Source: Euglena gracilis (taxonomy: Eukaryota; Euglenida; Euglenophyceae; Euglenales). From it: a stretch of DNA of 64,000 nucleotides. Shown piece by piece: positions 24,801 to 37,454 of the stretch. A program made the translations under genes and the position numbers. The notes beneath the pieces were generated by a model, which was not told where the DNA came from, did not search any database, and saw nothing but the letters and a program-made list of their open reading frames with translations. The stretch is taken from positions 63,318,257 to 63,382,256 of the forward strand of contig CP154956.1 in assembly GCA_039621445.1 (NCBI GenBank). Reading direction: 5' to 3'. The number at the start of each line of letters is the position of its first letter. Within the stretch, counting starts at the first letter, position 1.

Positions 24801-27800
24801 TTGTAAATTTTGGAAACCTCTGGAGCCTGATTTGATGAGATATGTTCACTTTTTGCATCCAAATGGCTGTAAGTACAACAGTGAACCTCCGGAAGAAGGC
24901 GAAAATTCCCATTTCGGTGCGAAGCACCGGATGTTTTTTTGCAGTCAAAAATTTCCCCTTGTTTAACACCAACCTCCCCCCCCCGGTTCTTAGCATCTTT
25001 TCTGGTTCTTAAACAAGGTGGGGGAGGTTAATTCTTAAGTGTTTCTAAAAATTGCTATATATCTTCTTGAAATCCAAAGGTACACTGCTGCCCCTTTTCA
25101 CCCATTTAAACACAAGTGTCTGGAGTTTGGACACAAAAGGTTTGAATTTGAGCAAGGGAATCTAAAATGATTTTCGGTGTGATTTTTGAACCAGGTCAGG
25201 CAAGGGCAAGATAACCTCCCTCCCCCCCAAAATAAGCCCAGGGATCAACTTTTCATTGTTGAAAATCTGGTCCATTGCTGAAAATCTCAAGGGGACCTTA
25301 TTTTTAGGGAGGGTCTGGGTTTTTTTGTATTTTGCTGAAAATTTCAGCCGAAAGTGCTTTTTCAACGGGAGGTCCAAATATAGGTCCAAAAACAAATTTC
25401 TTTGCAATGAACAAAAAAAATTGTCTCAAAAATGCCAATTATAGAATAGAATGGTTCAAAATATAAAAAAAATTAAAAAAATACCCGTTTGGGGGCATTT
25501 TCGCTGGTTTGGGGGACAGGGAAACCCCCGCACACACGCCACACTCACGCCACTTCACGTCGTCTCGTTCTCAGTTGGTGACAAACCTCCCCTTATGCAG
25601 CATCATGTCACCCACCTTACATGCCAAAGTCAGGCCATTTTTCTCTTTTTTTTATATTTCTTGATAAATCAACAGAAGCTCGGTCTCACGGGAATAGCAA
25701 CAAAGGCATTATTTCCATTTGCAACATGAACGATGGCTCTGATGTGAACAACTGCATAAGAGATATCGGGAATGTGTCGTCATACACCGTCACCTGTTTC
25801 ATTTACATTGCCTAGGTCCGCTCCCAAAAATCTAAAATGCGTGTTCCTCTGCCCATAATTATGTCCAACCGCAAGGTGCCTTCCACCCCGGACCAAACAT
25901 TTTGCCCCCCCCCAGGTCTCTGGCTGGTCGGACCCGATGCGGACGTCCCATTACGTTGTGAACCGGATGTGGGACGCGGTGGACGACTGGACAAAGCACC
26001 ACTGCTTGCAGTGCGACATCTTCCTCACCACTGACTCCGCCACCCACCAGGTGTTGCTCACATTTTTGGGAAAAAGGTGCTAAATCCCCGAGGAATACGT
26101 TCGACAGGGACGCCATCTTTGTATCCCTTCCTGGATCCATGTATCCCCCCCCAAATTTTGACAGGCAGCAAAGAAGGGTGTTGATCAGAAGAATCCCAAA
26201 AGGGTATCGTGTTTCAATGGGCATCTTGTCCCGAATGTCAACTTTGAATACGACACGGAAATGTGGTCCCAGGTGGGACCCTTTGAAAATACAATACCAA
26301 ACAAAATTGCTCTGGGAAGCATTAATTTCAAATTAATCTAAGCGGAAGCAAAGTGTTTGCTATTGGATGTAGCAAAGCAATTGGATGTAGCAAAGCAAAA
26401 AGACCAGAACAAAAAGAATGGAACATAGTTTAGTTCTAAAAAATGCCAATGATCCATTGGGAGTGCCTGAAAAGAAATGTTTGCTCGAGGGAGTGTCTGG
26501 AACCAACTTGCCTTTGTATTTCATCATGCAGCAATTTTTCATGCTACATTTTAAGATTCTCATCAGCACTTGCAAAATACTTGTGTCCTGCAAAATGCAA
26601 AAGGGGGGTACACCTGAGGGCGGTCAGTGGGAGCACTCGCGCCTCATATTTTATATTTCCCCAGAATAAGATTCAAAAGTGCCACATGAAACCTGAGTAT
26701 CAGGCACTTTCACCCGATTTGTCGATGAGTATTCTGATTTCATCTGATTCCCTTCTTCGAAATCCAAGGTCAGTTGGCACGAAACGCATGCGTTGCTTTC
26801 CTGCCTTGATTGCTTGCTTGCTTCTTTAGAAGCTGGCTTTGCAGCGGTATGGGAAGCGGCTTTTCTTCGTCAAAGGTGACATCACTCACTCCGACCATGG
26901 CTCTCCCCACCTGACAATTACCCTCCTCGGATGCATTCTTTTGCGCCATATGGGAAAGAACCATCGAGGCGACCGCTCCAGCCAGCAAAAGGCGGCTCTC
27001 GGGTTCCCGAAGGTGGTGCTGGACAACCTCATGATTGGTGTGTGCTTCTAGTCCACCATTGGATTGCCCAATATGGAACCAGGGCCCAGGCAAAGAGGCC
27101 CCAAGGAAGCATGAGCCACGCCGTGAGCGTCATGCTTCCTCGTTGATATCTTTCCACCATGTGCACCATCTTCGCCTCGATTTGCGATTGTGGAGAAGAA
27201 ACAGTTCTGGTTAACCCCACCTATCCAAATGTTACCTTTCGGTCTGTGAAAGTTTTGGTCGACAAATGACAGCTTGAGTCGAGAAGAAGTGGAATGAATG
27301 CGTTCTAATATTCAACAAAATGTTCCAGGTGGAATTCCATTCGGGGTGATCCCAGGCGGAATGGCCAATATGGGGGACAATCTGGGGGGGGGTGAGGGGA
27401 TTCACACCTGCAACACTCGTGTCGTGGAGAATCCCCACAGATTTTGCGGGACAGTTTGCAGAAGAAGAAATGAAAAAAAAAGTCTGTCTGCAAGGAGAAA
27501 ACCATTGGAGTTGGATTTCCAACGCCAAGATGGCTTCCAACTGCAATTTAGATTTCCAATGGGGCCTTTCCTGGCAGGCCCAGGTGAGCAAACATTGGTG
27601 GCCAAAATGCCAGAAAAGGTGGGGGATATTCTCACAGAACAAAATTGGCGAAAGAAGGCATGCAGAAATAATGATGAAAACATCAGCAAGGCAAAAGGTG
27701 GTGCAGAGGTCTCGTGGATTCTTCCACATGGGACCATCTATTCATTTGGCGACTCCCAAGGGGCACCACCCAAATTTTCGAAAACCCACCCACGCACCCC

Positions 27801-29014
27801 CCGTGGACCCACCCGCTGAAAACCCGCCCAAAAATCAGCCACAAACCCTTGAACATTTTTCTAGCTCGGGTGGGGTTCACCCACCCACCCACCGAAAAAC
27901 CCACCCTTGGGGAGGGGCCACACAGGTGTTTGTTGCAAACACCCCAGGGGTTGCAAAAATCAGTGGATGGTCGCCTCACGCGGTGGGGGTGTATAATCAT
28001 TTGGACACCCTTTCTTTTTCTTTTCTTCTTTTTTGTTTTCTTTTTTCAAAAGAGTCTTTTACGAAAAATTTTATTCGTTTGATTAAAAAAAGAATTCAAT
28101 TCGTTTTTGAGGTGGGGGACTCCGTCGGCCAGGGGTCATTGTTATCTCACTCTCCTTGTCCATCGACCGGGCTTGTCCAACGACCCCCCCCCAACCAGAA
28201 GCAATCTTTGTGTACGATGTTGGCCCCAAGAATTGTATGATCAATTTTCTTTTTTCTTTTGCACTTTGCATTTTTTTGTAATTTGATAGGGTTGATCACC
28301 ATAAACTGGCTGTAAATGCCCAAATGGCTGAAAAAGGCCAGTGGTCCCCTCAAAATTTACTACAAATTACCAAAAATGGTGTGCAAGATTGCAGCAAATG
28401 GCGGAAATTTGTCAAAGTTGGCCAAAAATTTGGACAGCCTTATTTTGATCACTTTCTTCCCACCTTTGGTCAGTTTTTGTCCACTGTTGGCCTTTTTTTT
28501 TGCCATTGTTGACCATTTTTGGCTAACTTTTGACCATTTTGGTTAACCCTTGGCAAAAAAAAAAGGTCAAAAGTGGCCGAAATTGGCTAAAAGTGGCCAA
28601 AAACGCTTGAAAGTGGCAAAAATTTTTCAAAGGTGGCCAAAAATGGTCAAAAGTGGCATATCCCCATGTGTGGTCAATTTTTTTTGTCAACCTGGAGTCC
28701 TCCCCCTTGTGCGGCCACCCCCTCTGGTCGGAGATGAACATTGGGGTCGTTGGGCAGCGGGGGGGGGGGAGGTAATGGGGGAAACAAAGGTGGCGAATAT
28801 GAAAAAAGGACAAAGATGGATGTTCGGATTAGGCAGTGAGGTTACGCCTTGTGTTCCCCCTGTAGGATTTGCAGTGCACGGAGTCATCTCGAACAGTGGG
28901 TTCAGCTACACCGCCGCAAGGGCCATGGTCAATGGGTTGGTGGGATCGCCCGTTTTTCGTGATTTCCCGTCTTTGGTTGACCAATGCCTTGTGATGTGTG
29001 GCGGACGAGGTTGA
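15813..29014 (+). CDS. Type II membrane glycosyltransferase, fucosyltransferase-like
   Basis: Probable Golgi-type glycosyltransferase. Exons: 15813-15923 (ATG in a CCCATGG context; residues 9-24 form a hydrophobic signal anchor, FVAGLLLILV), 16018-16158, 16422 to about 16500, about 17250-17518, 23327-23513, 25916-26050, 26830-27037 and 28866-29014. Phases match at nearly every junction. Seen in order: CGGYGDR, then IASAFLLALLTRRQFGIFHT, a CVYGCLFN segment, VSVQIRTGG, FLTTDSATHQ, YGKRLFFV, and finally ISNSGFSYTAARA. Nucleotide-sugar enzymes of the GT-B fucosyltransferase superfamily (NodZ and plant/algal FUT types) carry a G.GDR..(G)I.SAF element near the start, a basic ..IR.G loop and a terminal S.SGFS.TAA element, so the assignment rests on motif order only. 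The junction between GGYGDRM (about 16500) and IASAF (about 17250) has no good GT-AG pair. The last exon reads to TGA at 29014 but could splice earlier at 28922. Confidence 0.65.
17645..22060. mobile_element. Candidate 4.4-kb element with inverted ends and TGCGCA sites
   Basis: GACAGCCAGAGTGGCACTTA at 17646 reappears inverted near 22035-22058 (TAAGTGCCACTTTGGCTGTC), about 26 of 27 matching. The interior is GC-rich and carries repeated near-palindromic sites such as TGCGCAAATGCGCA (21401), CACATGCGCACGA (21315), GTGCGCAGCTGCGCA (21924) and CTGCGCGCG (17675). A GAGCTC-type element is nested at 20001-21090. No transposase motif could be recognised in either strand, and no target duplication was found. 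It lies in the intron between glycosyltransferase exons at 17.5 and 23.3 kb. Confidence 0.45.
20001..21090 (+). mobile_element. Large GCTGAGCTCTTA-family element
   Basis: Begins CAGGTTTTGAATAGTGCTGA and GCTCTTAATGGG, and ends near CGCTCTTACCCATAAAGGCA and GAGCCCAGCGACCCCC. The interior has two tandem units of about 165 bp (20104, 20270) with AAAAACGCTCRYYTTCRGCT, then GGCCAAAACGGCGAATGGGG and CTAGTCGCTCGCGACTGAAA-like sequence. Same order as 30662-31592 and, reversed, 51951-53413. No coding frame. Confidence 0.65.
22968..23271. mobile_element. GTGCC-rich hAT-like MITE
   Basis: About 300 bp, near-duplicate of 46286-46578. It shares TTAGTCGGGTGCCTACCCCA, GGGGCAGGCACCCCATAGCA and CGGTCGGTAAGCACAAGC. 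Flanks TAATGGAC / ACATGGAC match at 6 of 8. It ends 55 bp before glycosyltransferase exon 5. Confidence 0.6.
24158..24629. mobile_element. hAT-like MITE (family 1), intact TSD
   Basis: 472 bp. Perfect 16-bp terminal inverted repeats CAGGGAATTTCTTAAG / CTTAAGAAATTCCCTG, flanked by perfect 8-bp duplications CTCACAAC (24150-24157 and 24630-24637). The interior GTCCAGCCAGCCAGCAGCTC and GCCCAGCTCACCTATC is highly similar to 60363-60880. It lies in a glycosyltransferase intron. Confidence 0.9.
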
Positions 29015-30274
29015 ATTCGACGGTGGTGCGCATGAATCGCGAACGGACGGGCTATTTTATTGAGCCTCACCTTTTCACCTCCGCTGCAAAGTCTTGGACA
29101 ATTGTCACGTTTCCGTTGTTGCCTTTGGCATAGACCGCCTGGAAACCAACACCCTTTGGTGTGGCTCCCAGCGACTGGTGTGGCTCAGAGCGATGTTGTG
29201 CTGCTTTTTGCTTGTTTTCTTTTTCGCGGGTCCAGCGCCAAACCAAAATAATCCACAAAGTTCAATTGATATTCCGGGTTGCATGGATTTGGGCTGAAAT
29301 GCTACCTGGGCGGAAGAAATTGGTGCCATGTTGCTCTGTTCGTCCCTTTTCAGTGCACCAATGAACAAAATACGGGAGACTCACCCTTCTGGACCCTTCA
29401 CCCACCCTTCACCCTCGGTGTCAGGTTGGTTCGCAGTGCCCTGTGGGGGGGGCTGAACTGCAGCTGGTCGCCCCTCGGGGGGTTCTGCAAGGAGCAGGGG
29501 TAGCCAGTGGAAAAGTTTTGGACCCCAAAACTTGACGAAAATGCCCGTCTCAAACCATTTTTAAGATTTTTTTCGCGGACAGCAAACATACAAAAAACCC
29601 CATTTCCGCCCCTGCGCTCAACGAACCGCGCCAACTCAGCGCTGCCGAGTAATCGCACTCCCTCGACGAAAACCGACCCGGGAGGAGACACTGAGCGCAA
29701 ACCAAAAACACCATGCGAGGCCATGCGTTTTCTCGCCGGCACTGTTATTTGGATGACGCACTGGGCCCGACGTTGCCGCTAAGTGTCGAGTCGGGTTCCA
29801 ACGACGCCGCTGCAATTTGGCGGCGTGCTTAATGCCCCTGGCCCCCCCCTCTCCCCCTGGCCCCCATTTTCTGACAGAGGGCTTTGGGGGCGTTTTCTTT
29901 TACTGGTGGGGGGCTCGAAAGGTCTTTTTGAGTCGCCCTCGGTGCCCCTTCCTCCCTGGCTAGTTCACCCCGAGGTCCCTAGGGCTCTTATTTGCCCTGC
30001 GGAATTTCCCGCACCCTCCCACCCCAAGATCGTAGACATAAAAGGCCCCCAATTGGAACCCCCCGCGCGTTTTCCCCCATCGTTGAATTTCCTCTTTGAG
30101 GGGGGGAATGTGTCTCCCAAAAGGCCAAAAAAAGTAGGGGTGAAGCTTTGGGGTCTGCCCATTTCTCGGGCCTAAATCCACACCCCCCCCACAACCGACT
30201 GAGAATGCCAAAAGTTCCAGGAGCGAAATGGCGTTGGACGGGGGGGCAGGGTGGGATGGAAAGCCTTGAGGGGG

Positions 30275-30344
30275 GGGTTAGGGTTAGGGTTAGGGTTATG
30301 GTTAGGGTCAGGGTTAGGGTTATGGTTAGGGTCAGGGTCACCCC
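30275..30344 (+). repeat. Interstitial TTAGGG-type telomeric repeat
   Basis: About eleven degenerate units of GGGTTA, with GGGTCA and GGTTAT variants. A shorter TAACCCTAACCC stretch occurs at about 48050-48066 and GGTAGGGTTAGG at about 38695. It agrees with a TTAGGG telomere type and with old end-repair insertion or element-internal origin. Confidence 0.85.
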
Positions 30345-30661
30345 CCTCCCACCTCGAAACTAAGAGGGGGCCGAAATTTCGATTTCATGGACGGGCAAAG
30401 GCCAGAAATCGGTCAAAGTTCCTGATTTTTCTTTGAAAATCGCTCCAAAAATGCTCATTTTTTTGAAAATTTTTGAACATTTTTATGGGGAAAACACCAA
30501 CACATCAAAAAATGGGCAAAATGCCCGAAAGTCAACAAAAGGGGTGTTTTTGCTCATTTTACGGCGCGCGGCGCCGGAAGAAAAATTTTCTGCTATTTTT
30601 GGCACCTGTCAAGGAGGGGGGATCCAGTCCCGCCTCCCAACATCTAGGGGGTGGTCTGGAC

Positions 30662-31592
30662 CAGGTTTTGAATAGTGCTGAGCTCTTGATAAGCGCGCAC
30701 CCACCCCTTCATTAATAAGCGCGCACCCTTCATTGACCCCCCAATGTACGCCGGCCAACTCCATGGAGCTCTTTTGACTAAAATGCAAGCGTTTTGTGCC
30801 GAAACGGGACGCCGGGGGTTCATTTTCAGCTCAAAAAACACCTTTTCCGGGTCCGGGAGACTAAAAAATAGCTTTTCGAGCAAAAAAATTTTCTACTTTT
30901 TTCTACTTTTTGTCGACTTTTTTGACCCGGTTTTGACCCAAAGTCAATGGGTTGGCGGCCCAGAACGGGGCGCCGGGTGGTCGAAAAACGCTCGTTTTCG
31001 GCTCAAAAACAGTTTTTCTGGGTCCGGGAGGCCAAAAAACGTCGTTTCGGGCAAAAAAATTTGGTCGAAAAAGTTTTTCGACTTTTTTGGCCGAAAACAG
31101 TGGGAAAAGTGTACAAATTGGCCCAAATTGGCCGAAAAACGGTCGTTTCTCGGTCCAGGCGGGGAGTTGCGGGGAAATCGAAATACGGGTAGATGGGGCG
31201 TTCCAAGGGCTTCAAATCAGGTCTCCAGACATTTCCTTTGATTTGGCTTCATTTCGGAGATATTTTGAAAATTGACTTTTTTTTTTGCCGAAATGGCAGA
31301 GTCCAAAGGGGGGGGGGGGGCTTGTTCAGGGGGGGGGGGGGGATTTGGACCCCTTTCGCGCGTGAATAACTCGGGCCTGGCGGGGAGTTGGGGGTTAAAC
31401 CCAGGAGATTCGGAAACTAGAAATCTAGTCGCTCGCGACTGAAAAAGAAATTCCGGGAACGGGGCCGAGATCATGGTGATAATCCGTCCGTTCTCCAGGT
31501 GGCCCGGGGGGGCGGGGAGGGGGGGTTTTACCAGGGGTAAGCTGAGCTCTTACCCTAAAGGGATAAGAGCTCAGCGACCCCCCCTACCACCT
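30662..31592 (+). mobile_element. Large GCTGAGCTCTTA-family element
   Basis: Left end CAGGTTTTGAATAGTGCTGA at 30662; right end TAAGAGCTCAGCGACCCCCC near 31565-31592. The interior has two tandem units (about 30800 and 30965) with GGTCGAAAAACGCTCGTTTT and GGGTCCGGGAGGCCAAAAAA, and the AAATCTAGTCGCTCGCGACT block. It appears to be inserted in an older GATGGGAAGCC-type repeat. Confidence 0.6.
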
Positions 31593-31605
31593 TACTCCCC
31601 CCGGG

Positions 31606-32040
31606 GGGGCAGGGATGGATGGGAAGCCCTTCGGTATTGAGGTAGGTGGTGGGGGGTCCCGACCACCCCCCCCTGGGGGGTAAGGTGTGGGGGGGTCCGG
31701 ACCCCTCCACCCCGCTTTGACAGGCCCCAAAAATAGCAGAAAATTTTCTTCCGGCGCCCAGCACTGGATAATGAGCAAAACCGCCCCTCTCTTGGACTTT
31801 TTGGCATATTGCCCATTTTTTTGATGTGTTGGTGTCCCCCCGAAATAACATGTTCAAAAAAATTCATTAAAAAGAGCTTTTTTTTTTGGATCGATTTTCA
31901 CTCAAAGAAAAATCAGCGTTTTTTGGCTGATTCCGACCCGATTTCAGGCCCTTGCCCGCCCATGAAATCGACAAAATTTCGGCCCCCTCCAAGTTTCGAG
32001 GTCCGACCCACCCCCCTCAAGGCTTCCCATCCATCCCTAG
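31606..32040. mobile_element. CAGGGATGGATGGGAAGCC TIR element
   Basis: CAGGGATGGATGGGAAGCCC at the left and GGCTTCCCATCCATCCCTAG at the right are near-perfect inverted ends. Related copies: 46800-47173 and fragments at about 30250, 33829 and 40510. Flanks are G/C runs, so a duplication cannot be scored. Confidence 0.65.
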
Positions 32041-32770
32041 GGGTGGTCGGGACCAAACAATTGCTTACCAACCCCCGGGGGGTTTCATTCCACTTTTTCA
32101 AAAAAAACCAGTCAGTCACTCATTTTCAAAAAACCAGCCAGTCACTACCCCCACCCCCCCGGGGGGGGGGGGGGGGACCGGGCCAAAAACCAGTCAGTCA
32201 CTCTGAAAAAACCAGTCACCCACCCCCCCCGGGCCCCCGGGGGGGGGGTGGGACAGTGCTTAATCAATTGCCTGGTAAGTCTTTCAGCTTGCTGACTTGA
32301 CTGGCTGTACCCCCACCCAGGGGGTGAGGGTTGTCCCCCTCAAAAAAATGTTTGTCCAAATCAACCCAACCCCACTACTTGTGGGTCATGGACCCCTACA
32401 GGGGTGTATGGGGTTGCAGATTCCTGAACAAACATCCGCGGAGACTTGACTCGGTTTTCCTCGTGTTGTTTAACATGGAATCATGACAAGCAAAGAAATG
32501 GTCTAGAAACCCTTGTGAGGTTCAGAAGGTCACAAAGATGGCTTGCGAAATAGGAGGATCCCGCTTGCAATCGGCTGCAGGGCTTCAGCAGGAGGGGAAG
32601 CCCTGTTTAAAGTGCAGAGGCTCGGTAGCAGGGCCACCAGAAAGCCGCCCACAACCAAGAACGTGATCCGCATTGATGGATCTTTTCCTTCTGGCGCTTT
32701 TGGTTCAAGGCACAGATGCCCAGTCCGCCCGCATCAACCTTTTGATAGAATCTGTGCCCCAAAAGCCCAC

Positions 32771-32864
32771 ACACACACCCACCCACCCACACACCCACCC
32801 ACCCACCCACCCACACACACCTACCCACCCACCCACCCACCCACACCCACACACACAACACATA

Positions 32865-32908
<44 letters not shown>

Positions 32909-32925
32909 ACGCGCATTCACTCACT
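32771..32925. repeat. CACCC and CA microsatellites
   Basis: (CACACACCCACCC)n changing to (CA)n and then ACTC units. Confidence 0.95.
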
Positions 32926-33422
32926 CACTCACTCATTTATTTGCCCCCTCATTTATTCAAGCGATTGAGTTAATATGCTGAATTTTCAACTTGTGAACGA
33001 CTATGTGTCGAGTGCCACCATTCTGAAAAGAAAAAGTCAATGCTGAATTTGACTCCATCCAAGGTCGATGATAGAGGTCAGTGTTCTGGTTGTAAAGGTT
33101 GTAAACAGGGGTGAAAACCTGAAAGGTCTCTGTGTTTTTGTTTCCAGCAGCTTTTCGTTGGAGGGGCGGAACCCCCCCCATCTTTTTTCCAGGGATTTCA
33201 CTGAAAGCTAGATAATTACGAAGAAAGATCCCAGACCATTTGCGGCAGATTCATCCATGTGGGCTGGCAAATTTAATGAATGCCTGTGCTCACTTGCCTT
33301 TTTTTTCTCTCGAAGAAAAGGTTTTTTTTTGCAGAATATCTTCTTTATTTTAAAGTAAAATTATCCATGCCGTGGTGATGCACCACTCTGAATTGAGAAG
33401 GATTGTTTCATTCATTTTACAG

Positions 33423-33571
33423 ATTACCCAGAATCTTCAGAATTTGTGCCGTACCACAAGAGCGATGTGTGGGTGGATGATAAAAAGGTGAAGCAGCTTC
33501 CAAGGGAGGGCGATCTGGTTTCATTTTACATCGTTGTGGATGAGATCACCAAGAAGGAGAAGGCAGAGCAG
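33423..33571 (+). other. Exon: first cold-shock-like module (C-terminal part)
   Basis: Translated in phase it gives [32 protein letters not shown] and TKKEKAEQ, ending at a CAG|GTCTGG donor. The pattern (F/Y)HxSDV..., GDxVxFxI and a closing K(K)EKAxxV matches the second half of a cold-shock / S1-like OB fold. The same pattern recurs at 43055-43179, so this is an internal duplication. The half containing the RNP-like beta strands should lie in an upstream exon. Confidence 0.7.
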
Positions 33572-36500
33572 GTCTGGTTGGTTCTTGGGAAAAAATTGCT
33601 CATTCAATAATTTAGAATTTATTCAAATAAATTGTTTCAGAGGTATGTGTAATGGAAAAGGGCGGGTTTTGAATTCTGCCATTGACATATCATTCAACCT
33701 GAAACTAACCTGGACCATTAGTGTGGGGCTGCCAATTATTCCTCCCCCTCTGGTGTACTCTTTGACTTTTGACCTTTCAAACTTCTTTCCTGGACAGGTT
33801 GTGCAAAAGTGCCCAAGCCCCAGGGATAGATGGGAAACTTTTCGGTTTTGAGGTCCGTAGTAAGAGGGTCTTACCCTGGGAGGTAAGGTGAGGGGGTCCG
33901 GACCAGGGTTCGATATAAGGAGGGCGTACATGGTTTAGGTGGGGGGGGGTGTCCCCCCCCACCCCCCCCCCTCCTGGCCCGCAGGGGGGGGGGTCCGGAC
34001 CACCCCCCCCCCACCTGCAAGGGGGGTCCGGACCGACCCTCGGGGGCAAAAATTGACCCCCCCCAAAAAGGGTCAATTTTTTCCTCCGGCGCTTCGCGCC
34101 GAAATTTTTTTGCATTTTTGGCACATTTTTGCCCAAAAAGTGCCCAAAATGGCGCTTTTGGCCGTTTTGGGGGGTCAAAAATTTTCGGCCCGGCGCGAAT
34201 TCGGCCACCCTGACCGCGCACCTGTTTGGTGGGGGGGGTGTTCCCCCCCATCCCCCCCCCTCCTGGCCCGCAGGGGGGGGTCCGGCGCACCCCCCCCCCC
34301 ACCTGTCCTTATATCGAACCCTGGTCCGGACCCTAGATGTTGGGGGGGTCTGGACCCCCTCCTTGGCCGGTTCCAAAAATAGCGGAAAATTTTGAAGGGC
34401 ATTTTTTTGCTCATTTTCTGGCACGCAACGCCGGAAAATGAGCAAAAAAATGCCCCTTTTCCTCACTTTTGAGCATCTTGCACTGTTAGCAGGGCCAGCT
34501 GGTGGAATTTTTTTCCCCAATGAAGATGACTGGTCGGGGCTGGCTGACCCTCCTCCAGGGGTCCTGGGCTGGAGCCCAAATCCAAAAAAAAATGGAAACT
34601 GCTAAAATGTCCCCCCCAAAAACGGCTAATTATGCAAAAATGGATATTTGACCCAAATTTGGCCTGGCCAGCCCGCTCCCGCCCCATTTTTGCCCATTTT
34701 GACCCATTTTTGGACCAAATAACCTAAACTAGCTGAAACAGACTGCATTTGGGTCCAGGTCAGGGCATTGCTTAAAGACCCGGGGGGGGGGTCCGCTGGC
34801 TAGACATTTTACTGGACACTGGAAAAAATGGACTAGCTAGCTCCCCCCCCCGGGGAGGGGGTCCCCCCAACTGCCAACTGGGAAAAAAATTTCCTCCGGG
34901 CGCCAGGTGGAAATGAGATTCTGTTCCTGACGAGGCTTTCAACTTGCAAAACGTGCAAATTTGCACGTTTGAGTTTTGCATTCTTTTTGTTGAAAAACCT
35001 CACAGATATTAAACCCCCCCACCTGTAAGAAACCCGTTTCTTACAGGTGGGTTTTCAAAAAAAAATGGCCCGAGGGGTTTCTTACAGGTGGGGGTTTCTC
35101 ATAGGTGGGTTTCGATGTCCGAAAATTTTTTGAGCCGACAAAAGGCCAAAAGTGGCCAAAAACAGTCAAAAATTTCCTTCGGCGCCGAAGAAAAATGGGG
35201 GGTTTCTTGTAGGTGGTTGGGTTCAAGCTCCCCAGGGTTTCTTAAAGGTGGGGGTTTCTTATAGGTGGGTGTCGGTCCAAAAATCCCGAAAGGGTTTCTT
35301 ATAGATGGGGGTTTCTTATAGGGGGGGTTTCTTACAGGCGGGGGGGTTTATTTTGTTGATGTTTTTAATGAGAAATATTTTCTGGAAGTGCTGAAATTTT
35401 ATCGAAGTCCCTCCACCAAAACTTGACACACATACCGAAGAAGCCCGGGGAATTGATGTTTTCCATTTTGTATTGCCTGCATATTTCAAGGAACATTCCT
35501 TTTTCTTCTTCTTTGTACCTGGTTTGGCCCGCAAGGGGGGCATTTACCAGAAAAAAATTACAGCACAGAGCTAAAGCTCAGAGCCAGGGAATTTGGCCAA
35601 ATTTTCTGTGCTGAGCTCTTTACATGTCTGATGGTGCCATGCTGCAGCAGATGTTTGAGGCTTGTGGCAGCCAGGGCAGCCCCACCCAAAACCCATGCAT
35701 TTTGGGTCATTTCCAGGTCAAAAAAAAGGTTGAAAGAAAATCCAAAACATTTTTTTTGCCCAAAACCATGTTTTTTTTGGGTCTCCCAGACACGGAGAAA
35801 ATGAGCGCCTTTCGCCCCCCCCCCCGTTTTCGGCCCAAAACGCATGCATTTGGGGGCATTTCCAGGTCTAAAATGTTGAGAATTGAATCACATGTGAAGT
35901 CAAAAAAATTTTGTCCAAAACCATATGTTTGGGCCTCCCGGACCCGGGTTGTGCCGGGCCGGGTTGCCGGCCGGGCCGCGCCACCGGGCCGGGCTGAGCC
36001 GCCCTGGCTGCCACAAGCCTCAAATATCTCCTGCAGCATGGCACCATCAGACATGTAAAAGAGCTCAGCACTACACAAAACCTGGTTATAAATGGGGGGT
36101 GGTGTTTTTATTCGGAAACCCCTCCCCAGGGGGGAAGAGGATGGGTGGGCTGGACTGATCCCCCAGGGGGGAGTTCAACCTTGTAGGACAACAGTCACAT
36201 TCTTTCTGTCATGAATTTATATTTCCCCCCTGGTTGAGTTTTTTTTAGCCCATAATTTGAAGCACCCCCCGGATGTTAAGTGAAAGGGGGAAAGGGGGTG
36301 GGGTGTCCACAACCCCCCCTCTCTCCAACCCACCTCCTCATGGAGATATAACAACATTCCTTTGACAACTTTTTTGTGTGCAACAAGGCTCCTCAAAATA
36401 TGCAATGCAAAAAAAAATGCAAAAAAAATGCAAAAAAAATTACAAAGAAATGCAAACAAATGCAAGTTGCATATGTACATTTCTTTAGGAGCTCCCTGGG

Positions 36501-37291
36501 GCTGCACATTTTGGAGGGTATTTCGAAAAACTCCACCAGCTCCAAGAATGCAATACCAAAGACTGCGGTGCAAACTTGCAACGTGATGTGATTGGTTCAC
36601 CTAGTTGCATCCACTTATATTTTATCATGCAAAAGAAATGCAAATTATTCAATTTGCATATTCCCCCCTGACTCAACTCGCTGGATTTTGGATTTTTCTT
36701 GTGTGTTCCGGGATCCCGGACCCCACTCCCCCAGGGAGGGGGGGTTGGCCCCCCTCCCTGGCAAACCCAAGCATGAAAGAAAATTTTGAGGGGCTTCAAA
36801 AGGTGCCCCAATATTGCGTTTTCAGATGATATTTTTCTGCAAATTGAAAAAAAACAGATAATAAAACATAATTTTCTGGTGCTAGGCACTGGGGAAGAAA
36901 AAAATTTGCTTCCAGGGTGTGGGAAAAAAAATTTCCAAAGCACCGAAAAAAATTTTGGACCCCCCAAAACTGACCAAAAATGCCCATTTTTGGCCATTCT
37001 TGGTATTTTTTTGGACCATTTAGGAGGTCTTGAAAAGAAGCCTGGTCCACTAAAAATAGCTTGTCATCGATTCTATCTTGATCCATTGCAGGTTACAGTC
37101 ATCAATCACCAACGAAAGGCATCTGCTCCAGGGCTGTCAATTCCTGACAGTGTCATTCTCTCAGCCCCCATCCCAGCGCAGCTTGTTGGGGGGATGGAAG
37201 CACAAGCTCCTGATGCCACAGAAGGAGGTTTGAAGGTTGCTGTTCGGAAATCAATCTCAAAGGCTACTGAAAATGGTGTGTGTTTGTGCGC

Positions 37292-37325
<34 letters not shown>

Positions 37326-37423
37326 GAGAGCGTGCATGCGTGTGTGTTTGTGCGTGCATGTGTGCGTGCGAGAGCGTACACACCTGCGTGCGTGTGCCTG
37401 TGTGCGTGCGTGCGTGCGCGCGC

Positions 37424-37454
<31 letters not shown>

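Larger units (their letters stand above)
29015..33422. other. Spacer between glycosyltransferase and CSD/PAM2 gene
   Basis: Holds repeats (30242-32260), interstitial telomeric sequence (30275-30344) and CACCC/CA microsatellites. Upstream coding exons of the CSD/PAM2 gene should be here. A frame around 32640-32735 (VIRIDGSFPSGAFGS) is a weak candidate only. Confidence 0.35.

Noticed and set aside
32607-32981. Open frames over CA/CACCC repeats
   Set aside because: Pure microsatellite translations (T-H-P repeats).
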